A stretch of 64,000 bases of DNA from Isoetes taiwanensis (GCA_021234155.1 JAJEKV010000059.1:5751215-5815214); one strand, 5' to 3'; numbered from the stretch's first letter, positions 47,991 to 60,712 are shown. The notes: a model not told the origin generated them from the letters alone. Numbers and translations are program-made.

Positions 47991-50900
47991 TGATTTATTT
48001 GGAACTCTGTCACCCCAAAGCTAAGCTTCTTTAGATCTTAAGTGGGGCACAATCTCTTGTTTGAGGAGAGATTTCATCGTGTAACCAATTGGTATTCAAT
48101 TCTCGACTCCATTAGGGTTCAATCGGCAAGAAGCGGCAAAAACAGAGGAAGAGGTGATTCTTTCTTAATTCAAAAAAGGTGGACAATGGCGTGGCATAAA
48201 ATTCAAAATAACCGACGCTCATTAATTCAAGACTCAAGAAATCTCCCGCAATCTCATGCAATTATGCACCACCCGATTCTACCACAAAGGTGGTGCCAAA
48301 ATGTGGCGTCAAAATGCACGTTTTTGATACACCACAGCGTGCTTTTACCCCACAATTTCTATAAATGTGCCATGTATTAAAAATACCCTTTGCCATCTTA
48401 TTGGGATTGTGGAACTAGAATACACTATTCTTAGACTAACCTTAGCCCTTCCTAAAGTAACATGTTTGAAGTAAGATGTTTTGACGCTTAAATATCCTAA
48501 TATGGCTTCTAAGGAATAAATCTTCATCTATAGAGCACAATATCCTTCATACTTTCACATAAAGAAATGTTTACCAACCTTTGTTTATTATGCAAAGACC
48601 ATGTCACGAAAGTCATCGAGGTGCAACGCATATGACAAACATAGGTAAACCTTCCACTTGACCAAGTAAAATGGTTCTTGAAGTTTTGTACTAGGCAATG
48701 AAGGATCCAAAAAAAAAGTAGTGAGATTAGAGTTATACATTATAAAACAAGCTTCTAGCATTGATAAGTTCTCATTTGACACTTTGAAGAAAAGGTACAT
48801 TGCGCATTATAAATGCATTACACCGCAGATTGAACATCATTTGGACAAATTTTGTGTTGGTTCTCTTATGGCAACAGACGGTAACACCAAAAACCCCTTG
48901 TAACTAAGCCACTGAGCTACAATGCAATAAATTAGTGATTCTCAAAGGTAATCAAGCAAGGTTGTCAACTTGTTTTAGTTTCTTACTTTTCTCATTCAAT
49001 ACCATGCTTCATAAGCATTAAAAGCTCATTGGGTATCTCTCAAGCATCTTCAATCTCATCAAACTCCTGCGATGTCCAATAAAGGAACTGTTAGTAATGA
49101 AGTGAAGTAACATGTATTTTTTACATTATGCCATATTTTTGGCAACATTCTTTTTAAGAGATATGACGAACCTTCACAGAACACATCATAAAAAATGACA
49201 ACAAAGTTCTTGATTATAAATATCACACACATTTAAGTATATTACTTCCCTTAGAATGTCCTGTGCACTAAAAATTTGTTTTGCAGTTACAACTAAAGAT
49301 TTTACTGCACCCCTTTACATCTAGAAGATAATTAGATTAACATGCCGCATTAATCGATCTTTGGATTAGTAGCCTGATTTTCCACCTAAAGACCTTACCA
49401 AAACTATGTTTTATGTTCTCACTCTCAGCATTTATAGTTGGAAGCATAAGTCATAGTGGTAATCCATTGAGAACAACTTTCATAATTATTTTCATGTTAC
49501 TCACACTTTAGCCTCTAACCCATTTAGATGAAGCTATACTAAATCTTCTAGCCTAATGGTAGTCATTTGACAATCAAGTAAAAGCGGTAGCTACACACAC
49601 TAGAGATGTGTCACAATATACTTGAATGGAACTTTGGCATCTTCAAGCTCAATGTAGGATAGCCATTGCTTGCTCTTCCTTGTATTACTGTTGTCGTCAG
49701 CCATCATGTCTATGGAGCCCATATCACATAAACTCCGATTGTAACTCCTAAACAATTGCCTATATATACACCAAGCTAGTGTAAGAAAGATGCTATGTAT
49801 ATAAGATTACAATTGATTACACAGTGCATGGAAGAAGGAGCTGGCTTTGGGTTCGGTATGACATAGCAGAGATAATGGAAATCTGCCTCTATCCAAAGGT
49901 TGTAAATACCAATGAATTAAGCTAGCGTTATAAACTGAGAGTATCTATTGGGGTTTGGGAATAACAAGATGTATAAAATATCGCGTTCAATGATGGAAGA
50001 AGAAAAGGACGGCGACTTTGCCGATTATACCTTTACACACTCCATATATCGTAAGAGTTACCCTACTCATGGGGAGCAATTCTAGACCCCGAAGTAAAGG
50101 CTGGAGGATCCCTTGCTTTGAGGTACGCACCCCTTATGGAGTGTGATTTTGAGACTCTTAAGAGGGTAAGAAATCGGATAACCATATAGCAGTTACTAAT
50201 GGAGGTTCAAACATAGGGGTTTTCTATTATGAGATTGAGAGGGTTTAATGCATCCATCTCACCATGAAGGAGCCAAAGACGACGACATCTAAAACCGATC
50301 AAAAGTTGAAGTTGACATGATAACCTAAGAAAATAGGTTAATTGTGACAAAGCATGGTTGATGTTGGGGACACAAAGAATATTTAGCTGAAGCCTTTAGA
50401 AAAGCTCGTCATGTGGGGAAGTAGCCTTCGGAATTATGGCATAATCTCGTGGGGGAATCATAGTTTATGTACGGGACTGAAGGACTATAAGGCACTAAGG
50501 AAATGGCAGCATATACAATTCCAACATAGAGTTGGCCATTGTTCATTTGGGAAGTAGGTCGCGCAGCCACATCATAAAGGTACATAAGCAATGGGTTTTG
50601 TTTCAAAGAACTATGAAGGTTACGCTTTAGCTAAGTTAGAGTAGAGCTCTAGCATTGTGAGATGAGGATAATTGTTTACTATATACGTACTATGTGCACA
50701 TATGATGAACATCTCGGAGAGGTAATCTATGCAGTGACACGAGGAGAGAAAGACGAGTGTACCCCATAGGTACCAATGAAGGGTTTGGAGTATGTCTGGA
50801 ATGTGCAAACAACAGTCAATCTGCTGCATGATAAGGTAGGATGTTGTAGTTCGCACTTGAAATAAATATCGACGGGCAATAGAATAAAGCTTAAGATGAT

Positions 50901-51635
50901 AGAGTTGAACAGTACAATAGTACAATTTCAAGATGGGTAGCGAATAGTAGTTACCTACTAGAAGTTCGTATGTGTCTTTCATAGACACCGAAGACTAGAT
51001 CTCTCACATGATCCATACTCGGATCAGGCAGAGGTGAATGCCTGGGTTACATGGAGGTGTAAGTTAGAACATATATGGCTCGAACATCGATACAAGCCCG
51101 GGTTATATCAAACGTAGGTATTTTAGGAAGGCTCACAAAATGCATGGCAAGCACCCTGATGACTCCAGGTAACCTACGATTCATACGAAGGCTCACTCGC
51201 TAACTTAGGCCATGACTATGGCTTAGATGAGGATGCCAAGTCATTTGGAAAGCCACAACAGCGAGGTTTGAAAGCAACCTTGGACATAAACTGTTATATC
51301 ATATGGCATACAATAGCGGCTTAGAAGCCACAAAATGGTTAAAGAATACCTAAAGGACTAAATGAATTGGTGTCCCTAAGAAATAAAAACCACAACCCAA
51401 AGGGGGAATTTTATATGCTGTATCACGTGAAAGGGGTCGGGGATAACGAAAATTGACCATGGACGTAGAAAGCTTATTAAGGAAGAAATTTACCAAGAAC
51501 GTTTAGGCACTAAAGTAATGGTTCGAAACATCTTGGCCCAACCATATCTAGATACCCTAGAAGGAGATGACTACAACAATGGTTTAATCCACCTCGTAGC
51601 ACACCTAGTAGCATACTTTTTTCTCTCCAACAATG
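47991..51635. other. Unassigned DNA, no supported gene
   Basis: Short frames only on both strands. The 122-codon minus frame 50620-50988 has no recognised motif and no supporting signals. No arrays or element ends were detected. Confidence 0.4.
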
Positions 51636-51642
51636 CTACTGG
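51636..51642. repeat. Target-site duplication, left
   Basis: CTACTGG, identical to 52099-52105. Confidence 0.75.
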
Positions 51643-52098
51643 CGGACGCCCGTATTTAGAGTCTGGGATGTGGTATTTCCGGACTTTCTTGGTGGTATTT
51701 CTGGACATCCGTTATCAGCCGGTGGTATTTCGGCCAAAAAGGTGGTATTTCCAGCCAAAGGGTGGTATTTCCGCCAAAAAGTGGTATTTCGGCCAAAAAA
51801 CCAAATAAAAAATAGGGGCGGAGCTGAAATCTCTGGTCGGATCGTTCTTGCAGCTCCGTGGACGGCTTGAGCTGCTTCAAAAGCCCTTCTAATCACTTTG
51901 TCTGTCTCTTTAACGTTAATTTGATGAAGAGAGGAAGCGACTTGAGCCCAGATAGAGCCGGATTGATCCAAAAATGCCCCAAAACAGTTGATTACGGGCT
52001 TGAAACTGTGAAGTTACAGTGGCTGATAACGGGTGTCCGGAAATACCACAAAAAAAGTCTGGAAATACCACATCCCGGACTCTAAATACGGCGGTCCG
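51643..52098. mobile_element. 456-bp TIR DNA transposon (non-autonomous)
   Basis: The ends are inverted over about 75 bases: the left reads CGTATTTAGAGTCTGGGATG, and the right in reverse complement reads CGTATTTAGAGTCCGGGATG. This continues through GTGGTATTTCC, CGGACTTT and CCGTTATCAGCC on both arms. CTACTGG flanks both sides (51636-51642 and 52099-52105), a 7-bp or, with one more base, 8-bp target duplication. Seven or more copies of GGTGGTATTTC(C)GG lie mostly inside the left end. No transposase is present. The duplication length and subterminal iterons suggest a hAT-like element, but this is not certain. Confidence 0.85.
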
Positions 52099-52105
52099 CT
52101 ACTGG
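52099..52105. repeat. Target-site duplication, right
   Basis: CTACTGG, identical to 51636-51642. Confidence 0.75.
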
Positions 52106-54704
52106 CACTATGGATGACCTCTGCAACCCCATTCTTAACAAACTGTATAAGCATGGCTTCTAGTCACCTAATTGCAAATTCGGTGAGACGAACCAATTGG
52201 ATTTTGCACCACGAGTTGCAAGATTGAACTTAGCCAAGTTAAGACCCATCTCCTTCTTGACACTTCACACTCTGACTAGCATATCAAACGTCTTGGCACT
52301 TTGCTTCATTTTTGAAGATAGCTGTTTCCTTTTCACAATAGCATCCATCATGATGCACCTATTTTACCCAGATTAATCCCATAATCTTTCACATCAATGT
52401 CCTTAAGGCCTTTAGATCTTTCTAAGCAACACTTACTCCTTCAATACCCTTTCCTGCAATCAAACACATTTCTACTTCCATACTCTGAAATCGCCTCACG
52501 TGTCTTTTCAAAATTCTAGGGAACTTTTTGGCGGTTGCTCATTGTTGTAAATGTGAGGCGTGATCGAACATTAGATTGAGAGATAAGAATTACATATTTG
52601 AACATTGTGCATGCCTAAGTATATTTAACAAATGCTTAGTGTTAATCATAAGCAAATGCAAACTAGTACGCAAGGAACTTATAAGCTTTACGATACAGAT
52701 GGGTCGTGCTATAAAGGAGAAGTATTAACTTGCAGGAAAGGAAGCGGGCATGGTCCCAGCTGTGTTTCTTAACAGAAAATCTCTACCAAATGTAAGAATC
52801 TTCCTGCTTATACAGCATTTGCTGCCACAGTTTTGTATACTTAGATGTATACCTGCCACCTAGATTGTACATCTAACCAGTGAAATGAATCTGCAAAAAG
52901 GAACTTATTTGTAGAAAAATATCATCCTTTCACATGATAATTCATTGATAGATATCAGTCTAAACTACAGGAAGCAACACATTGTATCTTTCTTGATCTT
53001 TTTTTTCCAGAGGCTTGAATATAGCCAGAGAGCAGAGAAGAACAAGTGTATAGTTAGGTCTGCAGTATTGATTAATAATCTCCTTTGTCATCAGGTTTTG
53101 CTGACCAGGTTATTCCTTTTTAGTTGCTTGATGTCTACTGCATGAGTGGAACAGGAACGAAAATGTCTGAATAAATAGTTTGGCTAAAGTCAGGTTACTG
53201 CAACTAGAAATACATCGGGCAATGTGGGGACGTCCTTAACTCATTGTAACGAGAAAACAAAGCTCCGGTAGCATAGATCTGATAAATGGAAATGCAGCAG
53301 ACCCTGTGATCTCTTATTAGACAAACGAAATAAAACATTATCCTTGCTTATTCCTGAAGTCTTTCATCCTATAGTATACATTTACCTGATTCTCATAAGA
53401 GTTTTGCTGAAGCTTGCTGCCAAAGTTGTCTTGCATTTCTTTCTGTATTCTTTAAGAATGCACATCAATAACCAGCATGATCCTGCTTTCTTAAAGTTAG
53501 AAAAGCTGTGAATATTGTGAATGCCGATGTGCATAATGTCCAAGAAATATCTTACTGTTGCATGTAGAAGAATTAGTTTCATTAGTAGGCCTTTGATGCT
53601 ATTCTTCAAAAGAGGTTTTGGTTAATTTTCCTGCAAAAATGTGTAGCACCTGTGGATATTTGGCAGATACCAGTAGTTTTTTATAATGTTTGCCATAGCA
53701 AAGATATCTTACCATGAACTGTTATGGTAGCAACAAATTTTCAGCATGAAAATTTGCAAAGATTGGTGCTTCCCATGTAAATCTTATTGGGCTGCAATGC
53801 ATTTTTTCAAGAAGCAATGGTTAACCATGTTGTGCATAGTATTATAGAGATTCTCGATCTCCCTTCTACATGCGCTAACTGCAACGCCAGTGCAAGATTA
53901 AATGCGATATTTCTTAACCATATTGTTTTTGAAGGCGTTACCTAGCATGTTGCATCCTATGCATACTGACATTTGCAGTATCGGTAAGATGCCTCTAAAC
54001 AACTCCTGAATGCGGAACTAATGAATTAGTAACTTCCAGTTTGACACCTACGAATGCCCTTTTAAATACAAAGTACATTTTGCCAAAAAAGAGCCCTTCT
54101 GATAAGCAAGAAACCAAGGAATCACACACCTCTTTTAAAATTTCTTGAAACACGAGTCTGGCGTTTTGGATGCGCTAAAACTATCTGTACATTACAACAA
54201 AGTGTTAGAATATTGCTTACGATATGCTAACGGGCCTTATGAGCTAGGGTGTTGTAATATATCCCACATGCCTGGCAGAAAATGGAAGGGTTTAAATTAG
54301 TATAAAAAACCGAATGAAACGATAGAGAAACTTAACCCGTCCTTAACGAGGGATGAGGCGACAGGTCAATGATCGTCTAGAGACGGCTTGTCGTGCTGAC
54401 ACCCTTGATATGAACACACCCTAATGTGGAGTTCCTACTTCGAACTCCCCCACCTGTTAAACAAATTAACATGGAGCTGGTTGATATATTAACAAGCACA
54501 AAAATATAGAATACGAAATTCTAGAAGGTTACATTTGTTATTACCGTAGTATACCCATGCAAAACAAAACGACACAATACAAACACAATTACACATGCAG
54601 CAAATGGGTTTCCTAGAAAAGGATGTTACTTGTCAACCAAAATGGGTTTCCAAGAACCAAGACATTTGCTAGAGAATCACCTATTTTATGCACTATGCTA
54701 AAGT
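52106..54704. other. Unassigned DNA, no supported gene
   Basis: No recognisable coding, tandem or terminal structure. Mostly A+T-rich. Confidence 0.4.
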
Positions 54705-55832
54705 TGCTCTCAAATAAGGTATTATATGTTGCATTCATAGATTTCACCAAGGCAATTAATATTGTCCAACGAAGAGAGCTCTAGGTGAAAAAGAACGGCA
54801 CGAATTAGAATTAGAGTTCCAGTACAGATGAGCAATGCTATTTCACAATTCTACTCTGAAGTGCTTATCAAGCCATCATGTGATTTGGATACAATAGTCA
54901 AGAATTCAGTGCGTCAGGGATGCACATTGTCCCCAACTTTATTTGGTCTCTTCATAGAAGAATTGGAAGAATGGATGTGTACTCGCTCATTGGCGGGGAC
55001 TAGATTGGGTATGTATCTAATACAATTGTTATTGATGCTGACGATGTGGCTTTGGTTGCAAGCAAGAAGAAAGCATTGCAAGCTCTGCGCTGGACATCTT
55101 GGAGTCCATGGTCTTTGGAACCAAGGGCAGGCCGGTATTTGTTTATTACGGTTATAATTGGAAAGAATGTGCCAAGAGAAGAGTAACAGAAGGGAAATCT
55201 GCTCTGTATAGCATGCTTGTAAAATGCTCAAAGGCATCACTTTCAAATTTGGGGCTCAAAAGGATTTTATATAAGACATTAGTGCAATCGGTTTTGCTTT
55301 ATAGAGTGCCGATTTGGGGACCAAGCATCTCATCCAAGCTTTGGGGGCAGATTGAATCCGTACAAAAAGTGTTCTTGCGAGAAGAATTAGGTATTAAAGC
55401 TCAGATGCGATAATGCTATGATGCTTGCAAAAACAGAGATGTTCCCGCTTTTGAAGCACTCTTTCAAACAATCAATTTTATTAACAGAGTGAAGAATCAA
55501 GCGTTCAAACGCATCTCATATCAAGCATTTGTGTGCTTGGGCCAGCAAGGATGGTTACATGATCTTAGGACTTAGGCGAGTAAATGGGGAGCCTAATTGA
55601 TACGAATTGGCCAGAAAGCGAGGAAGATGCAAGGGCACTGCTTGAGGAGCTTGCCATTGAGCTCATGGATGGTTTAGAGCAGTCGGTTAACACATTACAG
55701 AGCACTTGTGAACTCAATTAGTGAGTATAAAGTCAAGATTATTTAAATACTAATATGCCAAAAACTTTTAAGTGGTTAGGAGCTAGGATGCAGGGGCGAG
55801 CTCACACAGCTTGCAATGGAGATAGGATGTGT

Positions 55833-55868
<36 letters not shown>

Positions 55869-56000
55869 CTTGGTATAAAATCCCAGTTGAAGAAAGCTTA
55901 TGTAAAGTTTGTGAGTCGGATAGCATGGAGGATAACATCACGTTTTACTTTTTGCCCGACCTACAAAGACATAAGAGACAAGTTTGCCATTCAAGCCTGA
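54705..56000 (+). pseudogene. LINE (non-LTR) reverse transcriptase relic
   Basis: Fragments in changing plus frames follow the order of a LINE RT. VAFIDFTKA (about 54730) is the catalytic-Asp motif A. FYSEVLIKPSCDLDTIV is followed by SVRQGCTLSPTLFGLFI and EELEEWM (54840-54975, motif B). At about 55035 IDADDVALVA stands for the YADD motif, with Tyr changed to Asp. The thumb/C-terminal region (55140-55410) has VLLYRVPIWGPSISSKLWG, typical of the Y..+.WG conserved block. A last piece (KAYVKFVSRIAWRITSRF) lies beyond a poly-T run at 55834. Several frameshifts make it non-functional. No endonuclease domain or 5' end is seen. Confidence 0.85.
55834..55868. repeat. 35-base poly-T run
   Basis: Uninterrupted T for 35 bases, inside the LINE relic. 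It may be a reverse-oriented poly-A tail of an inserted retroposon, or a mononucleotide expansion. Confidence 0.95.
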
Positions 56001-57033
56001 GGATTTAAGTCTTTATTTTCAAAGGTGTCACCGTTAGTATTAGGACCATATTTTAAAGGCGGTGGATGCACACCATTCTTTATTATTGCATTTGTAAATT
56101 GCTTAATTACGTATTTGGAATCTTCATGGTCTCTCAAAACCCAAAGAGAGCTTGACTACTAAATTAAATTAAATATTTGGCTAGAAAGTGACTGAAAAAG
56201 ATGACCCTTTAGTTATACTCGTTGGAGTGTCAATAACAAAAACACATCCCTGAGATAGTTTTTCATGGAAATTGTGTTGAAGAAAAAGATAATTTGAGTT
56301 TGAGGAAAACTTTTGATCTTTTATAATGTATTATATCACGAAATGTAAAGTGTGTCAAAGGTTACGTGCCTAACGGGTTTTAATATTGATAGTTTACACG
56401 GCGAGCTACATGTAATGTATTCTTATACAAGAGGTTAGCACCGCACCCTTTTTTGTTTTTTTTTTAAGCACACCAGCTCTACCGGGCCTACAGCCTTTCC
56501 TCAAATTCTAGCCTATCCACGTGTAATTTCCATGTCATCAAAATCTGATGTGCCTTATTTTGCATCGTCAGATCTCTACATTCGCAAATCTAAGGCCAAG
56601 GAAATTAGAAAATCGCCTAAAAATAGCCACGGAGAGGGAAGAGTCACGGATTCTTGCGTTCCTGCCATTTTTGGAGCACGTTCCGTTTCTCTCTCTCCTG
56701 CTTCGCTTCTTCTTACCAATCCTGGCTTGTTTTTCTCTCTTCTGCTTCGCTTCCTCTTACCAATCCTGGCCTTTTTTTTTCTTTTACCGGGAACGCAAAG
56801 TGGCGCTTAGGTAAACTTTTGCTTGTTCCCACGATTATCTAAGCGTGTCTGAGAATTCACAAGGAGATGGGGAAGCTGGCGCCGCCCTTAAACCATAGGG
56901 CGAGAAGTTTATGTTAAAAGAGAGAAAAAGGCAAAAGAGGGTTTCGTAGCAGGGTTTTGTCCGGTGGCACCGGCCGGGGTTTCTAATGGCGCAAGCTCGT
57001 CGTAGCCGGCCCTGATGTAAGTCCTGTGATGCA
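56001..57033. other. Unassigned DNA with a 44-bp duplication
   Basis: CTGCTTCGCTTC...CTTACCAATCCTGGC occurs at 56698 and 56742 (period 44). No supported gene; three short overlapping plus frames cross the duplication. Confidence 0.5.
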
Positions 57034-58440
57034 AGCTTCACGGCCACAAGTATGGCGCCATTTGTAAAAAAGACTATTTCTTTGTGAGTGCATTAAGAAA
57101 TATATTGTTTTCTTGTTTCTTGCTTCATTATCTGTTGAATCGATGTCTGGCTAGCATGTTTAAGAGCAGCATCCTTATATAGTGCCTGCATGTCGATTCA
57201 AGCATGTCTTGCTCATTTTCCTTGAAGTAACCATGCTTCACGACCACAAGTATGGCGTCATTTGTTAAAAGGCATTTCAGAAATGTGAGTAAGAAATATA
57301 TTGTTTTCTTGTTTTTGCTTCATTATCTGTTGAATCGTGTCGGCTAGCATGTTTAAAAAGATCCTTATATAGTGCACATGTCGATTCAAGCATGTCTTGC
57401 TTATTTTCCTTGAAGTAACCATGCTTCACGGCCCCACAAGTATGGGTATTGCATTTGTAAAAAGACTACCGGCCAGAAAGGACATTAAGAAATATATTGT
57501 TTTCTTGTTTCTTGCTTCATTATACGTTGAATCGATGTCCGCTAGCACGCGTTAAGAGCAAAGATCCTTATATAGTGCCCGCATGTCGATTCAAGCATGT
57601 CTTGCTCATTTTTCCTTGAAGTAACCATGCTTCCATTTTAAGTATGTATTGTTGCAAAAGGACTGGCCAGAAGCAGAGTAAGAAATATATTGTTTTCTTG
57701 TTTCTTGCTTCATTATGTTGAATCGGGCGTCGGCTAGCATGTTTTAAGAGCAAAAGATCCTTATATAGTGCCTGCATGTCGATTCAAGCATGTCTTGCTT
57801 ATTTTCCTTGAAGTAACCATGCTTCACGACCACAAGTATGGCGCCGCTGTTGCAAAAGACGGCTGCTGTAGCAGAGTAAGAAATATATTGTTTTCTTGTT
57901 TCTTGCTTCATTATCTGTTGAATCGGCGTCTGGCTAGCATGTTTAAGAGCAGCATCCTTATATAGTGCCTGCATGTCGATTCAAGCATGTCTTGCTTATT
58001 TTCCTTGAAGTAACCATGCTTCACGGCCACAAGTATGGCGCCGCTGTTGCAAAAGACGGCTGTTGTAGCAGAGTAAGAAATATATTGTTTTCTTGTTTCT
58101 TGCTTCATTATCGTTGAATCAAGGTCGGCTAGCATGTTTAGAGCAAAGATCCTTATATAGTGGCTGCATGTGAATTCGAGCATGTTCTTGCTCATTTTCC
58201 TTGAAGTAAACAGGCTTTGGAGAAGCCGCAGATGTAAGCTCCTCTGCCGCAATCTTCATGGCCACAATCTTCTGTGGCGCCATTGTTGCAAGGTAAAACA
58301 TTTTTTATTTTCTTCTTTCTTGTTTGATTTCCTATTGAATCGGCATTTTGTAGTAGTTTTAAGTGGAGCATCTCTGGTTGCATCAGTTTGAGCATGTTGC
58401 TCATTTTCTTTGAAACAGCCACATTTTGCAGTGACTGCCA
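57034..58440. repeat. ~195-bp tandem array, six good copies plus a diverged one
   Basis: AAGAAATATATTGTTTTCTT recurs at 57095, 57291, 57487, 57680, 57878 and 58075 (spacings 196, 196, 193, 198, 197). Each unit also has GGCTAGCATGTTT.AGAGCA, CCTTATATAGTG, ATTCAAGCATGTCTTGC and CACAAGTATGGCG. A seventh, more diverged unit runs to about 58440. The minus frames of 60-113 codons across it repeat every unit (KENKQDMLEST, CRHYIR) and are not treated as genes. Confidence 0.92.
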
Positions 58441-58588
58441 ACATTTCCCACTATCTTATATTATAATGTTATACCGTAATTCTTGGATCAAGCCCTAATT
58501 TGAATGTTCGAGATCATCCGAGTGCATTGTTTTCGAGATTTATTGCACGACTTACTATCACCATGATTGGTCGTACTTTGATCTCTTA
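58441..58588. other. Short spacer
   Basis: Unremarkable DNA between the tandem array and the polypurine tract. Confidence 0.4.
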
Positions 58589-60712
58589 AGGGGAAAGGGT
58601 AAAGAAAGGGGGGAAAGGAAAAAGGGAAGAGACGAGAGAAAACGTGAAAGGCTTAAAAAGGCACGGGAAAGGGAGAAAAGCCTTGAGGAAAAGGGTGGGG
58701 ATAAGAGAAGAGAAAAAAGGCATGCAAAAATGAAAAGGGAAAGAATAAAGAAAGGGAAGGGGAAAAGGTACCGGAGAAAGGGCATGAGGGAAAAGGGAAG
58801 AGATAAAGTGGTAAAGGGAAGAGGAAAGGGCACGGGAAAAAAAGGAAGAAGGAAAGATTGAAGAAAGGGGAAAAGGGAGGAGAAAAAAAGCATGGAAAAA
58901 GGGAAGAAAAAAAGGGCATGGGAAAAGGGAGAAGAGCGTTGAAGAAAGAGGAAAAAGGAAGGGAAAAATGGCATAGGAAAAGGAAACGGAAAAAGAAAAG
59001 GAAAGGGAAAAGGAAAAGAAAAAAAAAAAGGAAAAAGAAAAAGAAATGGAATGGGAAAAAAAATGAATCGAGAAAAGGGGAAGAGTAAAAGGTTGGGAAA
59101 ATGAGGAAGAGGGAAGGGAAAAGGGAGAACAAGAAAAGGATGGGGAGAAGGGAAGAAATAAGGGAAAGTGAGAAGAAAGAAAAAGGAAAGGGAAAAGGGG
59201 GAAAGGGAACATAAAAAAAAGGCATGAGAAAAAGGGAAAAATGTAAACAAGAAAAGGGAAGGGGGAAAGGGCATGAGATAAAAGGGAAGAGGAAAATGGC
59301 GAAGAAATAGAAAAAAGAAAAGAAAAAAAAGGGGAAGAAAGAAAGGGTGGGAAAAGGAGGAAAATAAGTATAGGAAAATAAGAAAAGAAAACAAATGTGG
59401 AAAGGCATGGGAAAAGGGAAAAAAGGAAAAAGGAAAAGGAAAGGAAGGAAAAAGGGCATGAGGAAAGGATCGGGAAAGGAGGAAAACAAGAAAAAAATCT
59501 ATTAGGAAAGGGAAAAGGGAAGGGAAGCGGGGGAGCGAGGGAAAAGGGGAAGAAAACATGGGAAAAGGAAAAGAGAAAATAAAAAAGGAAGGGGAAAAGA
59601 AAAAAAATCGTACAGGGGAAAAAGAAGAGTGGGAAAGGGTGGGAAAAAGAGGAAAAGGAAAGCACGGGAAAAATAGAAAGAAGAAAGGGGTGGAAAAAAA
59701 GGGAAGGGAAAAAGAGCGTAAGAGAAGAGAAATGGAAAAGAAAAAAGGAGGGAAAAGGGAAAAAGGTGGAGGGGGTACGGGAAAAGGGAAAAGAGGAAAA
59801 TAGGAAAAGGGAAGAGAAAAAGGGAACATAGAAAAGCGGAAAGGAGAAAGGGGGCGAGGAGATGGGAAAAGGGAAGGTAAAAAAGGGCATGGAAAACGGG
59901 AAGGGAAAAAAAAAGGAGGAGAAAAGGGCACCCAAAAAGGAAGAAGCGAAATTTTGGAAATGGAGGAAAAGATAAGGGAAAAGGGAAAAAAAGGAGGAGA
60001 AAAGGGCACCCAAAAAAAGGAAGAGCGAAAGGCTGGAAATGGAGGAAAAGATAAGGGGAAAAGGTAAACAAGAAAAGGAAGGGGGAAAGGGCATGAGATA
60101 AAAAGGAAGAGAAAAATGGCGAAGAAATAGAAAAAAAAAAGGAAAAAAAAAAAGGGAAGAGAGAAAGGGTGGGAAAAGGAGGAAAATAAGTATAGGAAAA
60201 TAAGAAAAGAAAACAATGTGGAAAGGCATGGGAAAAGGGAAAAGGAAAAGGAAAAAGGAAGAAAAAGGGCAAAAAAAGCAGGAGAGGAAAAAGAAAAAAA
60301 GGAGGAGAAAAGGGCACCCAAAAAAAGGAAGAGCAAAAGGCTGGGAAATGGAAGAAAAGATAAGGGAAAATAGGCATGGAAAAAAGCAACAGACTAAAGG
60401 ATTGAGGAAAAGGGAAAACATGGAAAAAGGGTGGGGAAAAGAGAAGGCATGGAAAAAGGTGAAGGGAAAGGGAGAAGGGCATGGAAAAAGGAGAAGAAGG
60501 AAAGGGTGGGGAAAGGAGGAAAAGGAAAGGGAAAAAGGTTATCGGAAAAAGGGAAGAGGGAAAGGAAGGAAAGGGGTGGGGAAACAAGGAAATATATGCA
60601 AAAAAACGGGAAAAAACTGAAAAGAAAAAGAAAAGTGTATAGAAAATAAGAAAAAGTGAAATAGGGGATAGAGCAAAACGGAAAGGGAAACAGAATGGGA
60701 AAGGTATAGGGC
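58589..60712. repeat. 2.1-kb polypurine (GGGAAAA-rich) tract
   Basis: The plus strand is almost purely A and G, built from GGGAAAAGG-like units with scattered GGCATG interruptions. Two ~200-bp blocks are duplicated: about 59243-59430 and 60063-60250, both with AAACAAGAAAAGG, GGGCATGAGATAAAA and AATAAGTATAGGAAAATAAG. A ~70-bp block with GAAAAGGGCACCCAAAAA occurs near 59920, 59998 and 60308. The minus-strand open frames of up to 611 codons (Phe/Ser/Pro/Leu only) are composition artefacts. Confidence 0.95.

Noticed and set aside
55755-56000. Open frame with a poly-Phe run as a gene
   Set aside because: It is LINE remnant sequence read through the T35 run.
57568-58444. Repeated minus-strand peptides (KENKQDMLEST, CRHYIR)
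   Set aside because: They recur with the 195-bp DNA unit, but unit lengths of 193-198 break the frame, and no start or domain is conserved.
58558-60620. Open frames of 592, 611 and 361 codons on the minus strand
   Set aside because: They translate the polypyrimidine strand into almost pure Phe/Ser/Leu/Pro in several frames at once. Length comes from the lack of A-containing stop codons on that strand, not from selection.
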